Assembly (NCBI GenBank): GCA_964016885.1
Contig: OZ024743.1
Coordinates: 342,911,754 to 342,975,753 of the forward strand
Direction of reading: 5' to 3'
Length of the DNA: 64,000 bases
From: Eledone cirrhosa
Taxonomy: Eukaryota; Mollusca; Cephalopoda; Octopoda; Eledonidae
The notes beneath the pieces are model-generated. The model saw nothing but the letters and a program-made list of their open reading frames with translations, ran no database searches and was not told where the DNA came from. This document shows positions 47,684 to 57,164 of this stretch, in pieces; the first letter of the stretch is position 1; every line of letters starts with the position of its first letter. Made by a program: the position numbers and the translations under genes.

Positions 47684-47761
47684 CTGGCTTATTCAACTAT
47701 ACATATTCTTATAAATAATCGTAATCCTGAGAAAACGTAAGAATATTTATAATGATTTTTA

Positions 47762-47942
47762 ATTTAGGCACAAGACCAACAATTTTGTGAGGAGGAGAAC
47801 GTCGATTCAATCGACCCCATTGCATGACTGGTACTTTATTTTATCGACCCCGCAAGGATGAAAGGTAAAGTTAACCTCGGCGGAATTTTAACTCAGAACG
47901 TAAAGGGTCGTAAGCTCTGTGCTGCAATGCATGTTGTCCGAC
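47762..47942 (-). mobile_element. Cephalopod SINE
   Basis: The minus strand carries the tail-to-head order: ttaggcacaagaccaac at the left, actttattttatcgacccc in the body, and a head cut off near 47942. Confidence 0.8.
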
Positions 47943-48029
47943 CAGTCACGCACTTGGGTCGATTGAATCGAATTTCTCCCCCCCAAAAAAAAAATATGTT
48001 TGGCCTTATTGCCTAAACCAGAAATTATT
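47943..48029 (+). mobile_element. SINE tail fragment in opposite orientation
   Basis: It begins tcacgcacttgggtcgattg and ends ttgcctaaaccagaaatta, the 3' part of the long-tail SINE. It is joined directly to the minus-strand SINE on its left. Confidence 0.7.
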
Positions 48030-48480
48030 ATGAATATTCATACATTTTCTCAGGACTACGATTAGTAATTTAGGCACAACGTTCACTAAATAGTTCACTA
48101 TAAATTAAGATATTTACAGCTTAAAATTAAAAGTACTTCTACTAAACTATGTTACCTCCAAGCATTGTGAGTTAAATGGCTTGACAGTATTACCAGACTA
48201 ACGATGATAATTGAATAAAAACCCGAAAAAGTTTCATCTGGTTGTTCTACACTATCAAATGATTTTCTGAAGTCAAGTCATATATTCCATGAATAGTGAA
48301 ACTAAACACCAACGATCAGTTAACATACATGAGATGTTCGAGCTAAAAATCTTTAATAAAAGAACGCGTGAATGCTTTGATATTCTCGACTTCACATGAT
48401 AACTGATAATTTTAATATAAATTACAATACATGGTTATGTTATAGAAATGTATTATAAGGATATAATACATAATGATATA
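48030..48480. other. No recognisable gene
   Basis: AT-rich intergenic DNA between two SINE insertions. Confidence 0.5.
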
Positions 48481-48483
48481 ATT

Positions 48484-48645
48484 GTTTCTACTTTTGGCAC
48501 AAGGCCAGCAATTATCTCAGTTCATTACTGGTGCTTTATTTTATCGACGCCGTAAGGATGAAAGGCAAAGTTAACTTCGGCGGGATTTGAACTCAGACCA
48601 TAAAGGGGCATAACTCTATGCTTCAAGGCATGGCGTCCGACAAGG
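48484..48645 (-). mobile_element. Cephalopod SINE
   Basis: Minus strand, with tail tttctacttttggcacaagg (left), body gctttattttatcgacgcc and head region ggcgtccgac near 48640. Confidence 0.85.
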
Positions 48646-49280
48646 CTATAATAAACACTAGTCTGATATAGAATGATTTAAATGGACTGATAGACAGTGG
48701 TGAGCTGACTAAGAGAGGTGACTTCAGGGGGATAGAGACCGCAGATGTGGATTGTTAAATGTCACTGGAGGACTGCTAGACAGTGACTCGAGATGGACTC
48801 ATAGAGAAGGATTTGAAGGAAATAACGACAGAGCGACTTAAAGAGTAGATTTATTGAGGTCGACTTAAGGAAGAATGCTAGAGAATAACGAAAGAGGGAT
48901 TGAGATAGAGCTATAGAGAATGACTTGAGAAGAATTGATAGAATATTTTTGATGTACAATGATAGGAAGAGATAAGTGACCGAGATTGTGAATCCATAAA
49001 CACATTTGTTGCCAGAATAATATTTTGATTGAGGTTTAACAACTTGAATAAGATCATTTCGATATGAAAAGATAGTTTTACGTCCAGGAGAGCATCTGTT
49101 CTTTATTTAAAACAATATATTCTATTACAAGTGAAAAATTCCTTTAATTTAATAAAATATTGTAATATATTGTAATTACATATTCTAATTTAATACTATA
49201 AAATTCAATTCAGCTTTATAACATTCTAAATGGAACATTTTGTTCGAAATGAATGTAACATATATATAAAATTATTTTCT
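48646..49280. other. No recognisable gene
   Basis: 48660-48970 is GA-rich with loosely repeated 'gac(t)tga/atagag' words and may be an old minisatellite. The rest is AT-rich. Confidence 0.45.
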
Positions 49281-49289
49281 GAGAAAACC

Positions 49290-49295
49290 TTTATT
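49290..49295 (-). terminator. Polyadenylation signal of the paralogous gene
   Basis: AATAAA on the minus strand, 22 bases after the stop codon. Confidence 0.6.
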
Positions 49296-49316
49296 GAAAA
49301 ATAAATACAAACCATT

Positions 49317-49489
49317 TTATTCACAATCTGATTTTCCCGGCTCCATACACCTTTGTTCAGCAACATTGAAATGTAGGTTCTTTTGGCATGGCATTGAGAG
49401 GTAAGATGTACCGTTATAACATGGAATAAAACGGTTACAGTCAGTTGGGTCTTTATTCAATCCGGTTTCAATCTCACATCGGGGATCAT
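49317..49489 (-). CDS. Chitin-binding (CBM14) protein paralogue, last exon
   Basis: On the minus strand, after the acceptor tttctttcttgtag, 2 bases complete a codon and 56 residues and a TAA (49319-49317) follow. Cysteine spacing is 12-5-10-12-7, identical to exon 2 of the other gene, and about 35 of 56 residues agree, including DPxC, ETGLN, DP.DC.RFIPC, LHF and QRCMEP. The phase-1 acceptor is also the same. No matching first exon (signal peptide and first domain) was found between 49490 and 64000, so the gene either has another very long intron or is a partial copy. It points towards the other gene, tail to tail, about 5.8 kb away. Confidence 0.8.
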
Positions 49490-49649
49490 CTACAAGAAAG
49501 AAAATTATAACGAAAAAAATTATAATAAATAATTATAGTTTCTAATTAGAAAATAAATTAATTCCAGAGACACTGTGATATTGTACAGAGATATCAGCAG
49601 TGTATGTATGTTATATATGCACACATATATATACATACACACGCACACA

Positions 49650-49712
49650 AATACACACACACACACACACGTATGCGTGTGTGTGTGTATGAGAGAGAGA
49701 GAGAGAGAGAGA

Positions 49713-49770
<58 letters not shown>
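49650..49770. repeat. (CA)n(TG)n(GA)n microsatellites
   Basis: Short CA and TG runs followed by about 75 bp of GA. Confidence 0.95.
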
Positions 49771-49772
<2 letters not shown>

Positions 49773-49812
49773 AGGAGAGAGTAGGTATGTGTGTGTATAT
49801 GTATATGGGTAA

Positions 49813-50705
49813 TCTATATATATAAAACTGTGGTTGTCTGTCTGTCTATCGATTTTTGGCACACATCTCCTCTTAGAATCTCTCACGGAATTGCACCGAA
49901 ATTGCTAGACTTGTACATTGGGCCCTAGCGAAGACATCGGAAAAAAAAAATTTCAAATTGACCCACCCTATGTGACGAAATCGAATATAATGTATCGATT
50001 TTTGAGCGTAAGTGATCAGTTATTTCCCTTTGTTCTGTTTACATTGAGCGTCTGCGTGCAAAAATTAAAAAAATTACGCTGGCTTTCTCAGCGTTTAAAA
50101 TGACATTAACACAATACACGATTTAAAGACTACGTAAAACAAGCCTTTTAAAACAATATTTTTACTTGAAAACAAGTCTATTTAAAAACTACTTAAAACA
50201 AGCAAATATTTCGTAAAAAAAAGCAAAAATTATATAAGTTTATATAAAATATATGTATCTGTAAATTTCGTTAGGCGTGCAGACAGACAGTCGTGCAGAG
50301 AGGTGATATAGGCGTGCAGACAGACAGTCGTGCAGAGAGGTGATATAGGCGTGCAGACAGACAGTCGTGCAGAGAGGTGATATAGGCGTGCAGACAGACA
50401 TAACTGATAATTTGGTTACGCTAATGTTTTTCTCTGCGTTGCAGTGTTTACATTTTCGATCTTTGTTAATAAATAACCAGTGCAGTTTTTATCCCCAGCA
50501 TCCTCTTTTGTTATAACATTCGGGTTATCGTTATGTTTTCTTAACTTCATAAGGCATATTGTTGGTTGAGGGAATATTAATCAAAAACACCACATGCAAG
50601 TCTGCACAGTAGACACTACAGTTTTTAAGCCAAAAAAGAAACTTAACATTGTAACTTTAACACAGCTACTGAGCGACCCCGAGCAACGCCGGGCTTTACT
50701 GCTAG
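49813..50705 (+). mobile_element. Non-autonomous Helitron
   Basis: It begins TCTATATATATAAAAC and ends with a short hairpin (cccg...cggg within ccccgagcaacgccggg) followed by ctttactgCTAG and then T. That fits the Helitron pattern TC...CTRR inserted between A and T. No Rep/helicase frame is present. Inside are three full 37-bp repeats at 50274-50384. Confidence 0.8.
50274..50400 (+). repeat. 37-bp tandem repeat inside the Helitron
   Basis: Three perfect units (50274, 50311, 50348) that begin ggcgtgcagacagacagtcg, plus a partial fourth. Confidence 0.95.
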
Positions 50706-50937
50706 TACTTTATAAAATTATGACGAGTAGGAACATTATTCAAATTACCATTCCTTTTATTCTTATTTCTAGAATAAAATGACATAAAAAATAATAAAGA
50801 ATTTAATATTTAGTGAAACAGAGAAAAATAAAGTAGCATTGGAAAGGACTAAAAATGTTACAAATGGGAGGAAAGGGGGGGGGGGCAAGGATTATTAAGC
50901 GTCGAAAGAAAGGGGGAGGAGGTGACAGGCTCTACGC

Positions 50938-51780
50938 CTAAGTCAGAGTGGTGTTTCGGCTGCGCTCTGCGGACAAAATAACAAAGGCATTGCCGGAGAC
51001 AGTGGTCAGCGATACCGACTGCAAGAACAATCCCATCTCGCGGGGTTGCTTTCTCAGACGGGCTACTGTTATTCCAATTTTACCGAGGAGGTCAGCTGTA
51101 ATGAGTTCGAGGACACCTGAGGTCTCGACCATGCAAAGAAGAAGCAGCCGGACAAGCCTTGGTATTTGCTTATCTTTCTCTCCTCTGCATTGCGGGCCGC
51201 GATACCGAGGTTTGTGGCCGAAGCGACTAGGTTGGAGGCGAAGAAAGTGTCGCAGTATGTCACGTCCCAGAGATTTAACTCCCTCGAATGGGAAGGGAAT
51301 AATTCCGTCGGGGCGCTTCCCCTCTCCAGGATCGAGGCCTGGTGACTCCAGTTGTGACGGGAAACCGGCTGCGTCCTGGTTTCTTCTCATTATGTCGTTC
51401 AGAGGGCGGTGGATTGGTAGTATCGGTAGAGGGTCGGACGCCATGCTTTCCAGCATAGTTACGTCCCTTTACGATCTGAGTTCAAATCCCGCCGAGGTTG
51501 ACTTTGCCTTTCATCCTTACGGGGTCGATAAAATAAAGTACCAGTAAGGCACTGGGCAATTGCTGGCCTTGTGCCTAAAGTAGAAACAATTATATCGTTC
51601 AGAGTGGCATTTCATGGGAACAGCCTGAGTTTTGGCGGCATGATTCTGGGTGCAAGCCGAATTCGTCGGTGACAGCTCCACAACGGCATTTGATGGGTCA
51701 CACACGTGGAGGTCGAGGCGTTGGGCCACTCCGATTCGATTGCACTCGTCATCAAGGAGGCTACTAGTTAAGGAAGGCAC
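50938..51780 (-). pseudogene. C-terminal part of an RPDG/WDVT-family retroelement protein
   Basis: On the minus strand the order is: LDLHVCDPSN (51720), LNDIMRRNQDAAGFPSQLES, GKRPDGIIPFPFEGVKSL (51300), then in a shifted frame DVTYCDTFFASNLVASATNL and NAEERKISKYQGL, then ETSGVLELIT and LFLQSVSLTTV...GNAF. This corresponds to a protein end shared by many retroelements of marine invertebrates. The RPDG...WDVT pair may be a PD-(D/E)XK-type endonuclease core. It is split by a SINE at 51405-51594 and by frameshifts. Confidence 0.7.
51405..51594 (+). mobile_element. Cephalopod SINE with 10-bp target duplication
   Basis: A full-length, well conserved copy flanked by tcgttcagag (51395-51404 and 51595-51604). 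It interrupts the LINE relic between LNDIMRR and the preceding CHSER-type segment and is therefore younger than it. Confidence 0.95.
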
Positions 51781-52229
51781 CGAATTGAGCTACGCGCCGC
51801 TGTTTGGCTAGGAAGAGGAACGGAGGCTGGGGAGACAGTCTTGATCCAAGCGAGACTTGATCCGTCTGAAGGTAGGTGTGCACTTGATATCGTCCCAGTT
51901 ACGTTGGACATTTGTATACTGGAGGACGGAAAAGCCTTCGACGGTCCAGTCGACCAGAACTCACTCCAGTTCTTGAGCCAGATTCTGCCGTCTTGCTGAA
52001 GACCTCGCTGATGAGAATGCGACTGGAGGAAATTGAGGAGAAGTAGGCCGGCTGTGCCAGATCCGATGCAGATCGGAGGCCGAAGCCACTTAACTTTATG
52101 GGCGAGCTTCGCATATTGCTAGCCGGTGCTGTCGAAACTAACATTGCAGATGAGTTCCATATAGATATTTTGTCGAAGTTGTGGATCTTATAAACATTAA
52201 TCATTGTATAAAGAAGAGAGAGACTGACG

Positions 52230-52463
52230 ATTAATTTCCATATCCCATATCTGATCAGCAATCTTTCCTCGATTGACTATCAAATGCAAACATTTATCGT
52301 AAACACACTCCATTCTTATGACATGTGAAAATGTTGTCACCAATTGTCTCTTGATATCGTCAATTTTATCCGTAAACAGCTTCAGATCATCAATAAAAGA
52401 AAGGTGTCGGTGAGAAGCTCAACATCTATATATATCCCAAATCTTGACTTGGTGAGAGGTATA
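52230..52463 (-). pseudogene. LINE reverse transcriptase fragment (RLE-type family)
   Basis: The minus strand reads LKLFTDKIDDIKRQLVTTFS and then MECVYDKCLHLIVNRGKIAD, which aligns with the segment after motif C in the LINEs at 54481-60486 (LKLYGPNINEIKKQLDLITQ, GESKCAYLAVKRG). Only this piece is recognisable. Confidence 0.65.
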
Positions 52464-52464
52464 A

Positions 52465-52710
52465 GCTAGACCGACTAAAATCAGTCAGTTTTACTCATAC
52501 AATGTCCCCAACCATGGTTTCTGGAATTAAGAAACAATTATTCCAAAACAGTGTAACAACCAATATTGGAAGAATTTATTCCGTCTTCCGGTGGAAAATT
52601 CTTTGGAACTAGAGTAAATATTGAATATATAGTTAACATTGTTTCTTAATTCCAGAAACTATGGTTGGGAGACTATATGAGTAAAACTGACTTATTTTAG
52701 TCGGTCTAGC
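52465..52710. mobile_element. 246-bp MITE with ~72-bp terminal inverted repeats
   Basis: The ends gctagaccgactaaaat and attttagtcggtctagc are perfect complements. The inverted repeats extend inward through 'agtcagttttactcata' and 'tttctggaattaagaaacaa'. It sits at the edge of the LINE fragment. No transposase is present. Confidence 0.85.
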
Positions 52711-52726
52711 GTTTAACCCCACAAAC

Positions 52727-52804
52727 CTAGATTTTGGCTTAAGTTTAATATGTTTATATATATATATATATATATGTAAACATATTAAACTTAAGCCAAA
52801 ATCT
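52727..52804. repeat. Hairpin with 28-bp arms around (TA)n
   Basis: 52727-52754 and 52777-52804 are reverse complements (ctagattttggcttaagttt...). The centre is a TA tract. Confidence 0.85.
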
Positions 52805-52829
52805 AGTTTTGATATGAAATCGTGTGTTG

Positions 52830-53430
52830 AAACAAATATTGTTTTATTTGCGGAAGGTCATATAGTTATAATATTTCCAGAAATAATAAAATACACTCAC
52901 TGTTTGGTTTGGATTGGTTTTCGCTTCTGTATCTTTTATATCTCCATAGTTAATTTATCTGGCAATCAATGTTTATCATTGATTGACCAACGGTTAAAAA
53001 TACAGATATAAATATATATATATAGTCTATCAAAGTTCTTTCGTCACATATCTGTGACATCATCAGTGGTACTATTATATTTCCTCCCGTTGTATTGTAA
53101 TGTCTACGTCATTTTTATTTTATTTATTTATTTATTCTTGTCTTTGTTTCTGTTTGCGCATGCGTTTTCTTGTGTTTTCTGTTTGGTGGGTGTGTTCATG
53201 TGTTTTTGTATTCTATCTTTGTTCACTAGTGTTTGTTTGTGTGTGTTTGTTGTTATTGTACTTATTTGTTTGTTGTTATTGTATATATTTATTTATTTAT
53301 ATTTCCCTTAAGTCACTATTGTGTGTTTGTGTATGGTGGTTGTTGTTATTCCATTCGTTTTTGTTTTTTTGTTTTTTTTTGTCTTTTTTTTCAACTTTCG
53401 TTTTCTTAGTTCTATTTCAGTTGCTTCACT
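52830..53430 (-). mobile_element. Penelope-like element end with hammerhead core
   Basis: The left part (52860-52985) repeats 9240-9350. A hammerhead core lies at 53028-53071. The right part is T/G-rich with 'gcgcatgcg' (53156-53164), which corresponds in reverse to the CA-rich untranslated region of the Penelope element at 27800-27990 (gcgcatgcg near 27912). No coding part is present. Confidence 0.65.
53028..53071 (-). ncRNA. Hammerhead ribozyme motif in Penelope terminus
   Basis: On the minus strand CTGATGA (53066-53060) is followed by the stem GTCACA/TGTGAC with loop GATA (53058-53043) and GAAA (53042-53039). A 2-bp stem III follows, with a cleavage position after U-U at 53034-53033. Stem I has four of five pairs (TACCA with TGATA). 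The stem II sequence is the same as at 28020-28036, so both descend from one ribozyme. Confidence 0.65.
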
Positions 53431-53510
53431 GATTTGCCTACCTGTTGAGTCATCTCTGTTTAGATATTATTTTATATATACACATAAATATATATATCTA
53501 TTTATATATA

Positions 53511-53555
53511 TATATTGTTATACTTTGGGAGGGTCATGTTGACAATAATTCAGAA
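53511..53555 (-). mobile_element. Short Penelope-like end
   Basis: ttgttatactttgggagggt followed by catgttgacaat, the same end as at 46279. It breaks off into TA repeats. Confidence 0.6.
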
Positions 53556-53641
53556 ACGATATATATATATATATATACACACATATATATACATACATAT
53601 ATACATATATGTATGTATATACACACACATATATATATATA

Positions 53642-53744
53642 TACAGGGTGAACAAAAATAATGCATACACACTGATTACCTGTACAGGCGATATATATTA
53701 GAATGCTGTTGAAGTATGTATATATATTTTAGGGACACCCTGTA
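53642..53744. mobile_element. Short MITE with TACAGGGTG ends
   Basis: TACAGGGTG at 53642-53650 and its complement CACCCTGTA at 53736-53744 bound about 100 bp. Ends of this kind occur in Tc1/mariner-type and related DNA transposons. The TA on each side fits a TA target. Confidence 0.65.
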
Positions 53745-53878
53745 TATATATACACACACACACATTCATACACACACAGACACACATATATATATATAGT
53801 GAGAGAGAGGGGGAGAGATGGGGAGAGAGTGGGGGAGTACATGAATTATATAAATGTATTTATGTATATTTATCTACA

Positions 53879-54004
53879 AATACATACATGCATACATACA
53901 TACATACACACATACGTACATACATACATACATACATACATACATACATACATACATACATACATACATACATACATACATACATACATACATACATACA
54001 TACA
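53879..54004. repeat. (CATA)n microsatellite
   Basis: About 125 bp of CATA repeats ending exactly at the dispersed repeat that begins at 54005. Confidence 0.95.
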
Positions 54005-54333
54005 TGGTGGCTGCCAACTCGTTTTCGAATACGGCCACTACTTTATATCCATGTAGGAGAACCCCTACCGATGCGCTGAACGAGTGTGACTTTTTAGTCC
54101 AGCCAGCGACTTGAAAACTCTGGTTGGTACAAACACTACACTTGTGACAATTATTGACACATAGTGCTGGGCCCATGGTACCAGTTGACGACAAGTGCAG
54201 AGAGATATAAAGCAATGCCTGTGCCGTGAAGCTTTTATAGTGAGCAAAGGCACTGCACAAAGCCAGTCCCACTCTCTTAACCAAGATGATATTTACAAAA
54301 AAGAAGAACAAGTCAACATCATTGGATACCATC
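54005..54333 (+). repeat. Dispersed ~330-bp repeat, copy 2
   Basis: Nearly identical to 29385-29716, with both ends the same. Here it is enclosed by (CATA)n on both sides, as if inserted into that microsatellite. Confidence 0.85.
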
Positions 54334-54480
54334 ATACATACATACATACATACATGCATACATGCATACATACGTACGTACATACATACATACATACATA
54401 CATACATACATACATACATACATACATACATACATACATACATACATACATACATACATACATACATACATACATACATA
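54334..54480. repeat. (CATA)n microsatellite
   Basis: About 145 bp of CATA repeats that end where LINE element A begins. Confidence 0.95.
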
Positions 54481-54482
54481 AG

Positions 54483-56876
54483 AAAACACCAGGAAGAGAC
54501 ATGATTATCGGCTACTGGTACAAAAAACTAATATTCTATCGGAGGTATCTTACTGACCTCTACCAACAAGTTCTTAAGGGAGATACACTTATACCAGAAT
54601 GGTTGACATGAGCACAAACGTTACTGGTCCCCAAGAACAAAGACAACTACTTGGCAAAAAACTACCGACCCATTGCATGCCAGAACCTGATGTATAAGAT
54701 GTATACAGCCTGCCTGAACCTATTCCTCCAAGATCACTGTGAAAATAATTGTTTCTACTTTAGGCACAAGGCCAGCAAATACCCAGTGCATTACTGGTAC
54801 TTTATTTTATCGACCCCGTAAGGATGATAGGCAAAGTAAACCTCGGCGTGAAAATAATAACATCATCACATATGAACAAGCAGCTGGAAAGAAAAGGGTT
54901 TGGGGATGTGCTGAACAACTCCTAATCAACAAAACTGCGATGTCGGGGGTGCGACAACTTAGGAGGAATATGACTACAGTCTGGCTGGACTACAAGAAAG
55001 CTTTCGATTCTGTTCCCCACTCTTGGATGATAGAGGCCCTCCAACTTGCTAAAGTCCCAGACATTATTGTCAGAGCCATAGAGAGGCTGTCTTCTTCTTG
55101 GGCTACTATCCTAAGGTTAAAGACAGAGAGGGAGGACTCTATTTTCACTGATAAAATAAAATATTTCAGGGGTATATTTCAGGAGGACAGTCTCTCTGTG
55201 ATATTGTTCATCTTGTCATTAAACCCCTTGTCCTTTCTGCTCAAGAAGTGTGAGGGATACATCATTGGCACACAGGAGGACAGAAATACTAACCTAACCC
55301 ATAACTTCTTTGTGGACGATCTGAAACTCTATGCCAAGAACATGGATGGGATGAAGAAAAATCTTGACCTGGTTACAACGTTCTCAAAGGATATAGGAAT
55401 GGAGTTTGGCCAAGATAAATGCTCATACATGACTGTAAAGCGGGGAAAAACAATAACCCAATCTAGCAACATTGTCATCAATGGTCTAAATGTTTCACCG
55501 ATATCTGATGAGGACTACTACAGATACCTGGGGATAGATGAGAACATATCCTATAATGGTATCTGTAATAAAGAACGCGTAACCAGGGAATACTACACCC
55601 GATTAAGAAAGATCTGGTCATCGGAACTCTCTGCGCAAAACAAAACAGTGGCTCACAATGTGTTTGCTGTGCCTGTCCTAACACCAACGTTTGGAATACT
55701 CATTTGGACGATAGACGAAATCCGAGCAGTTGATGTTGGAACTCGAGAAATACTGAACAACACCGGAAACTTCCACATCAACAGTGACATAGACCGCCTT
55801 TACTTGAAACGTAAGCAGGGAGGCAGAGGCCTAACATCAGTTCAGACAACATTTGAATGTCGCATCATATCTCTCCGACAACATCTACGAACCTCGAAGC
55901 GTAGGAGCCCGCTTCTCGAGCAAGTCTATCTGCATGAAACAGATAAGATCATGAGAGTTGGGAAGGAACTCCTTGAGAGATATTCCCTGTGTTATAATCA
56001 AAAACTCACACCCAGGGATGTCGCTCAGCAGTATCGCAGTGAATCCATGGATGAAAAACTGCATGCCTATCAGCAAAAAATCATGCATGGATATGTTGCC
56101 AGGAAGCTCCAGAGTGAGAGTAATATAGATAAGGAAAGTAGTCTATCTTGGACCAACAACCGCTATATTGGCTCCCACTTTGAAGGATACGCTTTTGCAA
56201 TCCAAGAACAGGAGATTAGCACGAAATACCTGATTCACAAAAGAGATAGGGATGCAGGCAAAACACCTAGATGTGATAACAAGTGCAGACTCTGCAGAAC
56301 TAACATCGAGGATATCACCCATGTCATCAGCAGCTGCCCAAAGATGTCATCGCGGTACTATCTACCTATGAGGCATGATGTAGTGGCCAAAACACTGTAC
56401 AATGCAGTTCGTAAAAAAGATAGCCCCGATAATAAACACATTAAAAGCTACAACAATGTGGAAGACATCTATGTACATAATATGAAAGAGTACTGGTGGA
56501 ATGTTCCAGTAAAAACCCAATAAAATGCAGGCATAACAGACCAGATATTATGATATGGGACAGGGAGAAGAAAACATGCACAGTAGTGGAAATTAGCTGC
56601 CCAGCAGATGCCAATATAATATCAAAGATTAGTGAAAAGGAGAATATTTATGCAGAACTGATGACAAATCTGCAGATACTCAACCCTGATTACACCTTCA
56701 GATTTATGCCTGTGATTATTAGGGCACTGGTGTATGTTAGTAACTGCCTCAATACAAATCTTGAGAAGCTAGGCTTCACAGGAACAGAAAGAACACAACT
56801 AGTTAGGAAACTACAAGTACAATCCATTAATGAAACAGTAAAAATATGTAAAACATTCCAAAAATGTTGCATCTAA
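54483..56876 (+). pseudogene. Reverse transcriptase/endonuclease of LINE element A, broken
   Basis: Pieces in order are NYRPIACQNLMYKMYT (before the SINE), then VWLDYKKAFDSVPHSW (motif A), GIFQEDSLSVILF (motif B, with the usual GD changed to ED), NFFVDDLKLYA (catalytic FVDD intact), the knuckle CRLCRTNIEDITHVISSC, and RPDIMIWDREKKTCTVVEIS (restriction-like endonuclease). Breaks are a stop at 54608-54610, a SINE at 54750-54847 and a frameshift near 56510. The longest open part is 54739-56523, of which the first stretch is SINE-derived. Confidence 0.85.
54750..54847 (-). mobile_element. 5'-truncated SINE inserted in LINE element A
   Basis: The minus-strand SINE tail and body (ttgtttctactttaggcaca ... 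cctcgg) are flanked by gtgaaaataat at 54739-54749 and 54848-54858. This 11-bp target duplication fixes the borders. Removing it rejoins the LINE sequence. Confidence 0.9.
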
Positions 56877-57105
56877 TAACTGCATATACACATGTACAGA
56901 TACAAAGCATATACACATGCACACATACAACTCAAAACATACACATCCACACATACAATAACATCCATATCTACACGTGCATGCATACATACATATCTAC
57001 CTAGTTGATGTTGTGTAAATTCCATTGAGAGAGTCTTGTGTCTATGTTAGAAACCGACTTTCTCTCTATTGGTAAAACTTTGTGAAACTATAAAACCAGA
57101 AGAAC

Positions 57106-57164
57106 ATACATACATACATACATACATACATACATACATACATACATACATACATACATACATA
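57106..57164. repeat. (CATA)n between LINE elements A and B
   Basis: About 59 bp. It is the 3' tail of element A or the target of element B. Confidence 0.95.

Larger units (their letters stand above)
54481..57105 (+). mobile_element. RLE-type LINE, element A (5'-truncated)
   Basis: It starts directly after (CATA)n in the middle of the coding region (PGRDMIIGYWYKKL) and ends before another (CATA)n at 57106. It has the same family architecture as element B. Confidence 0.85.

Noticed and set aside
50274..50400. Regularly repeated 37-bp units that might suggest a CRISPR array
   Set aside because: Units are contiguous without unique spacers and lie inside a Helitron in an animal genome.
53874..54479. 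201-codon minus-strand frame
   Set aside because: Ends are Met-Tyr-Val-Cys repeats from (CATA)n; the middle is the non-coding dispersed repeat.
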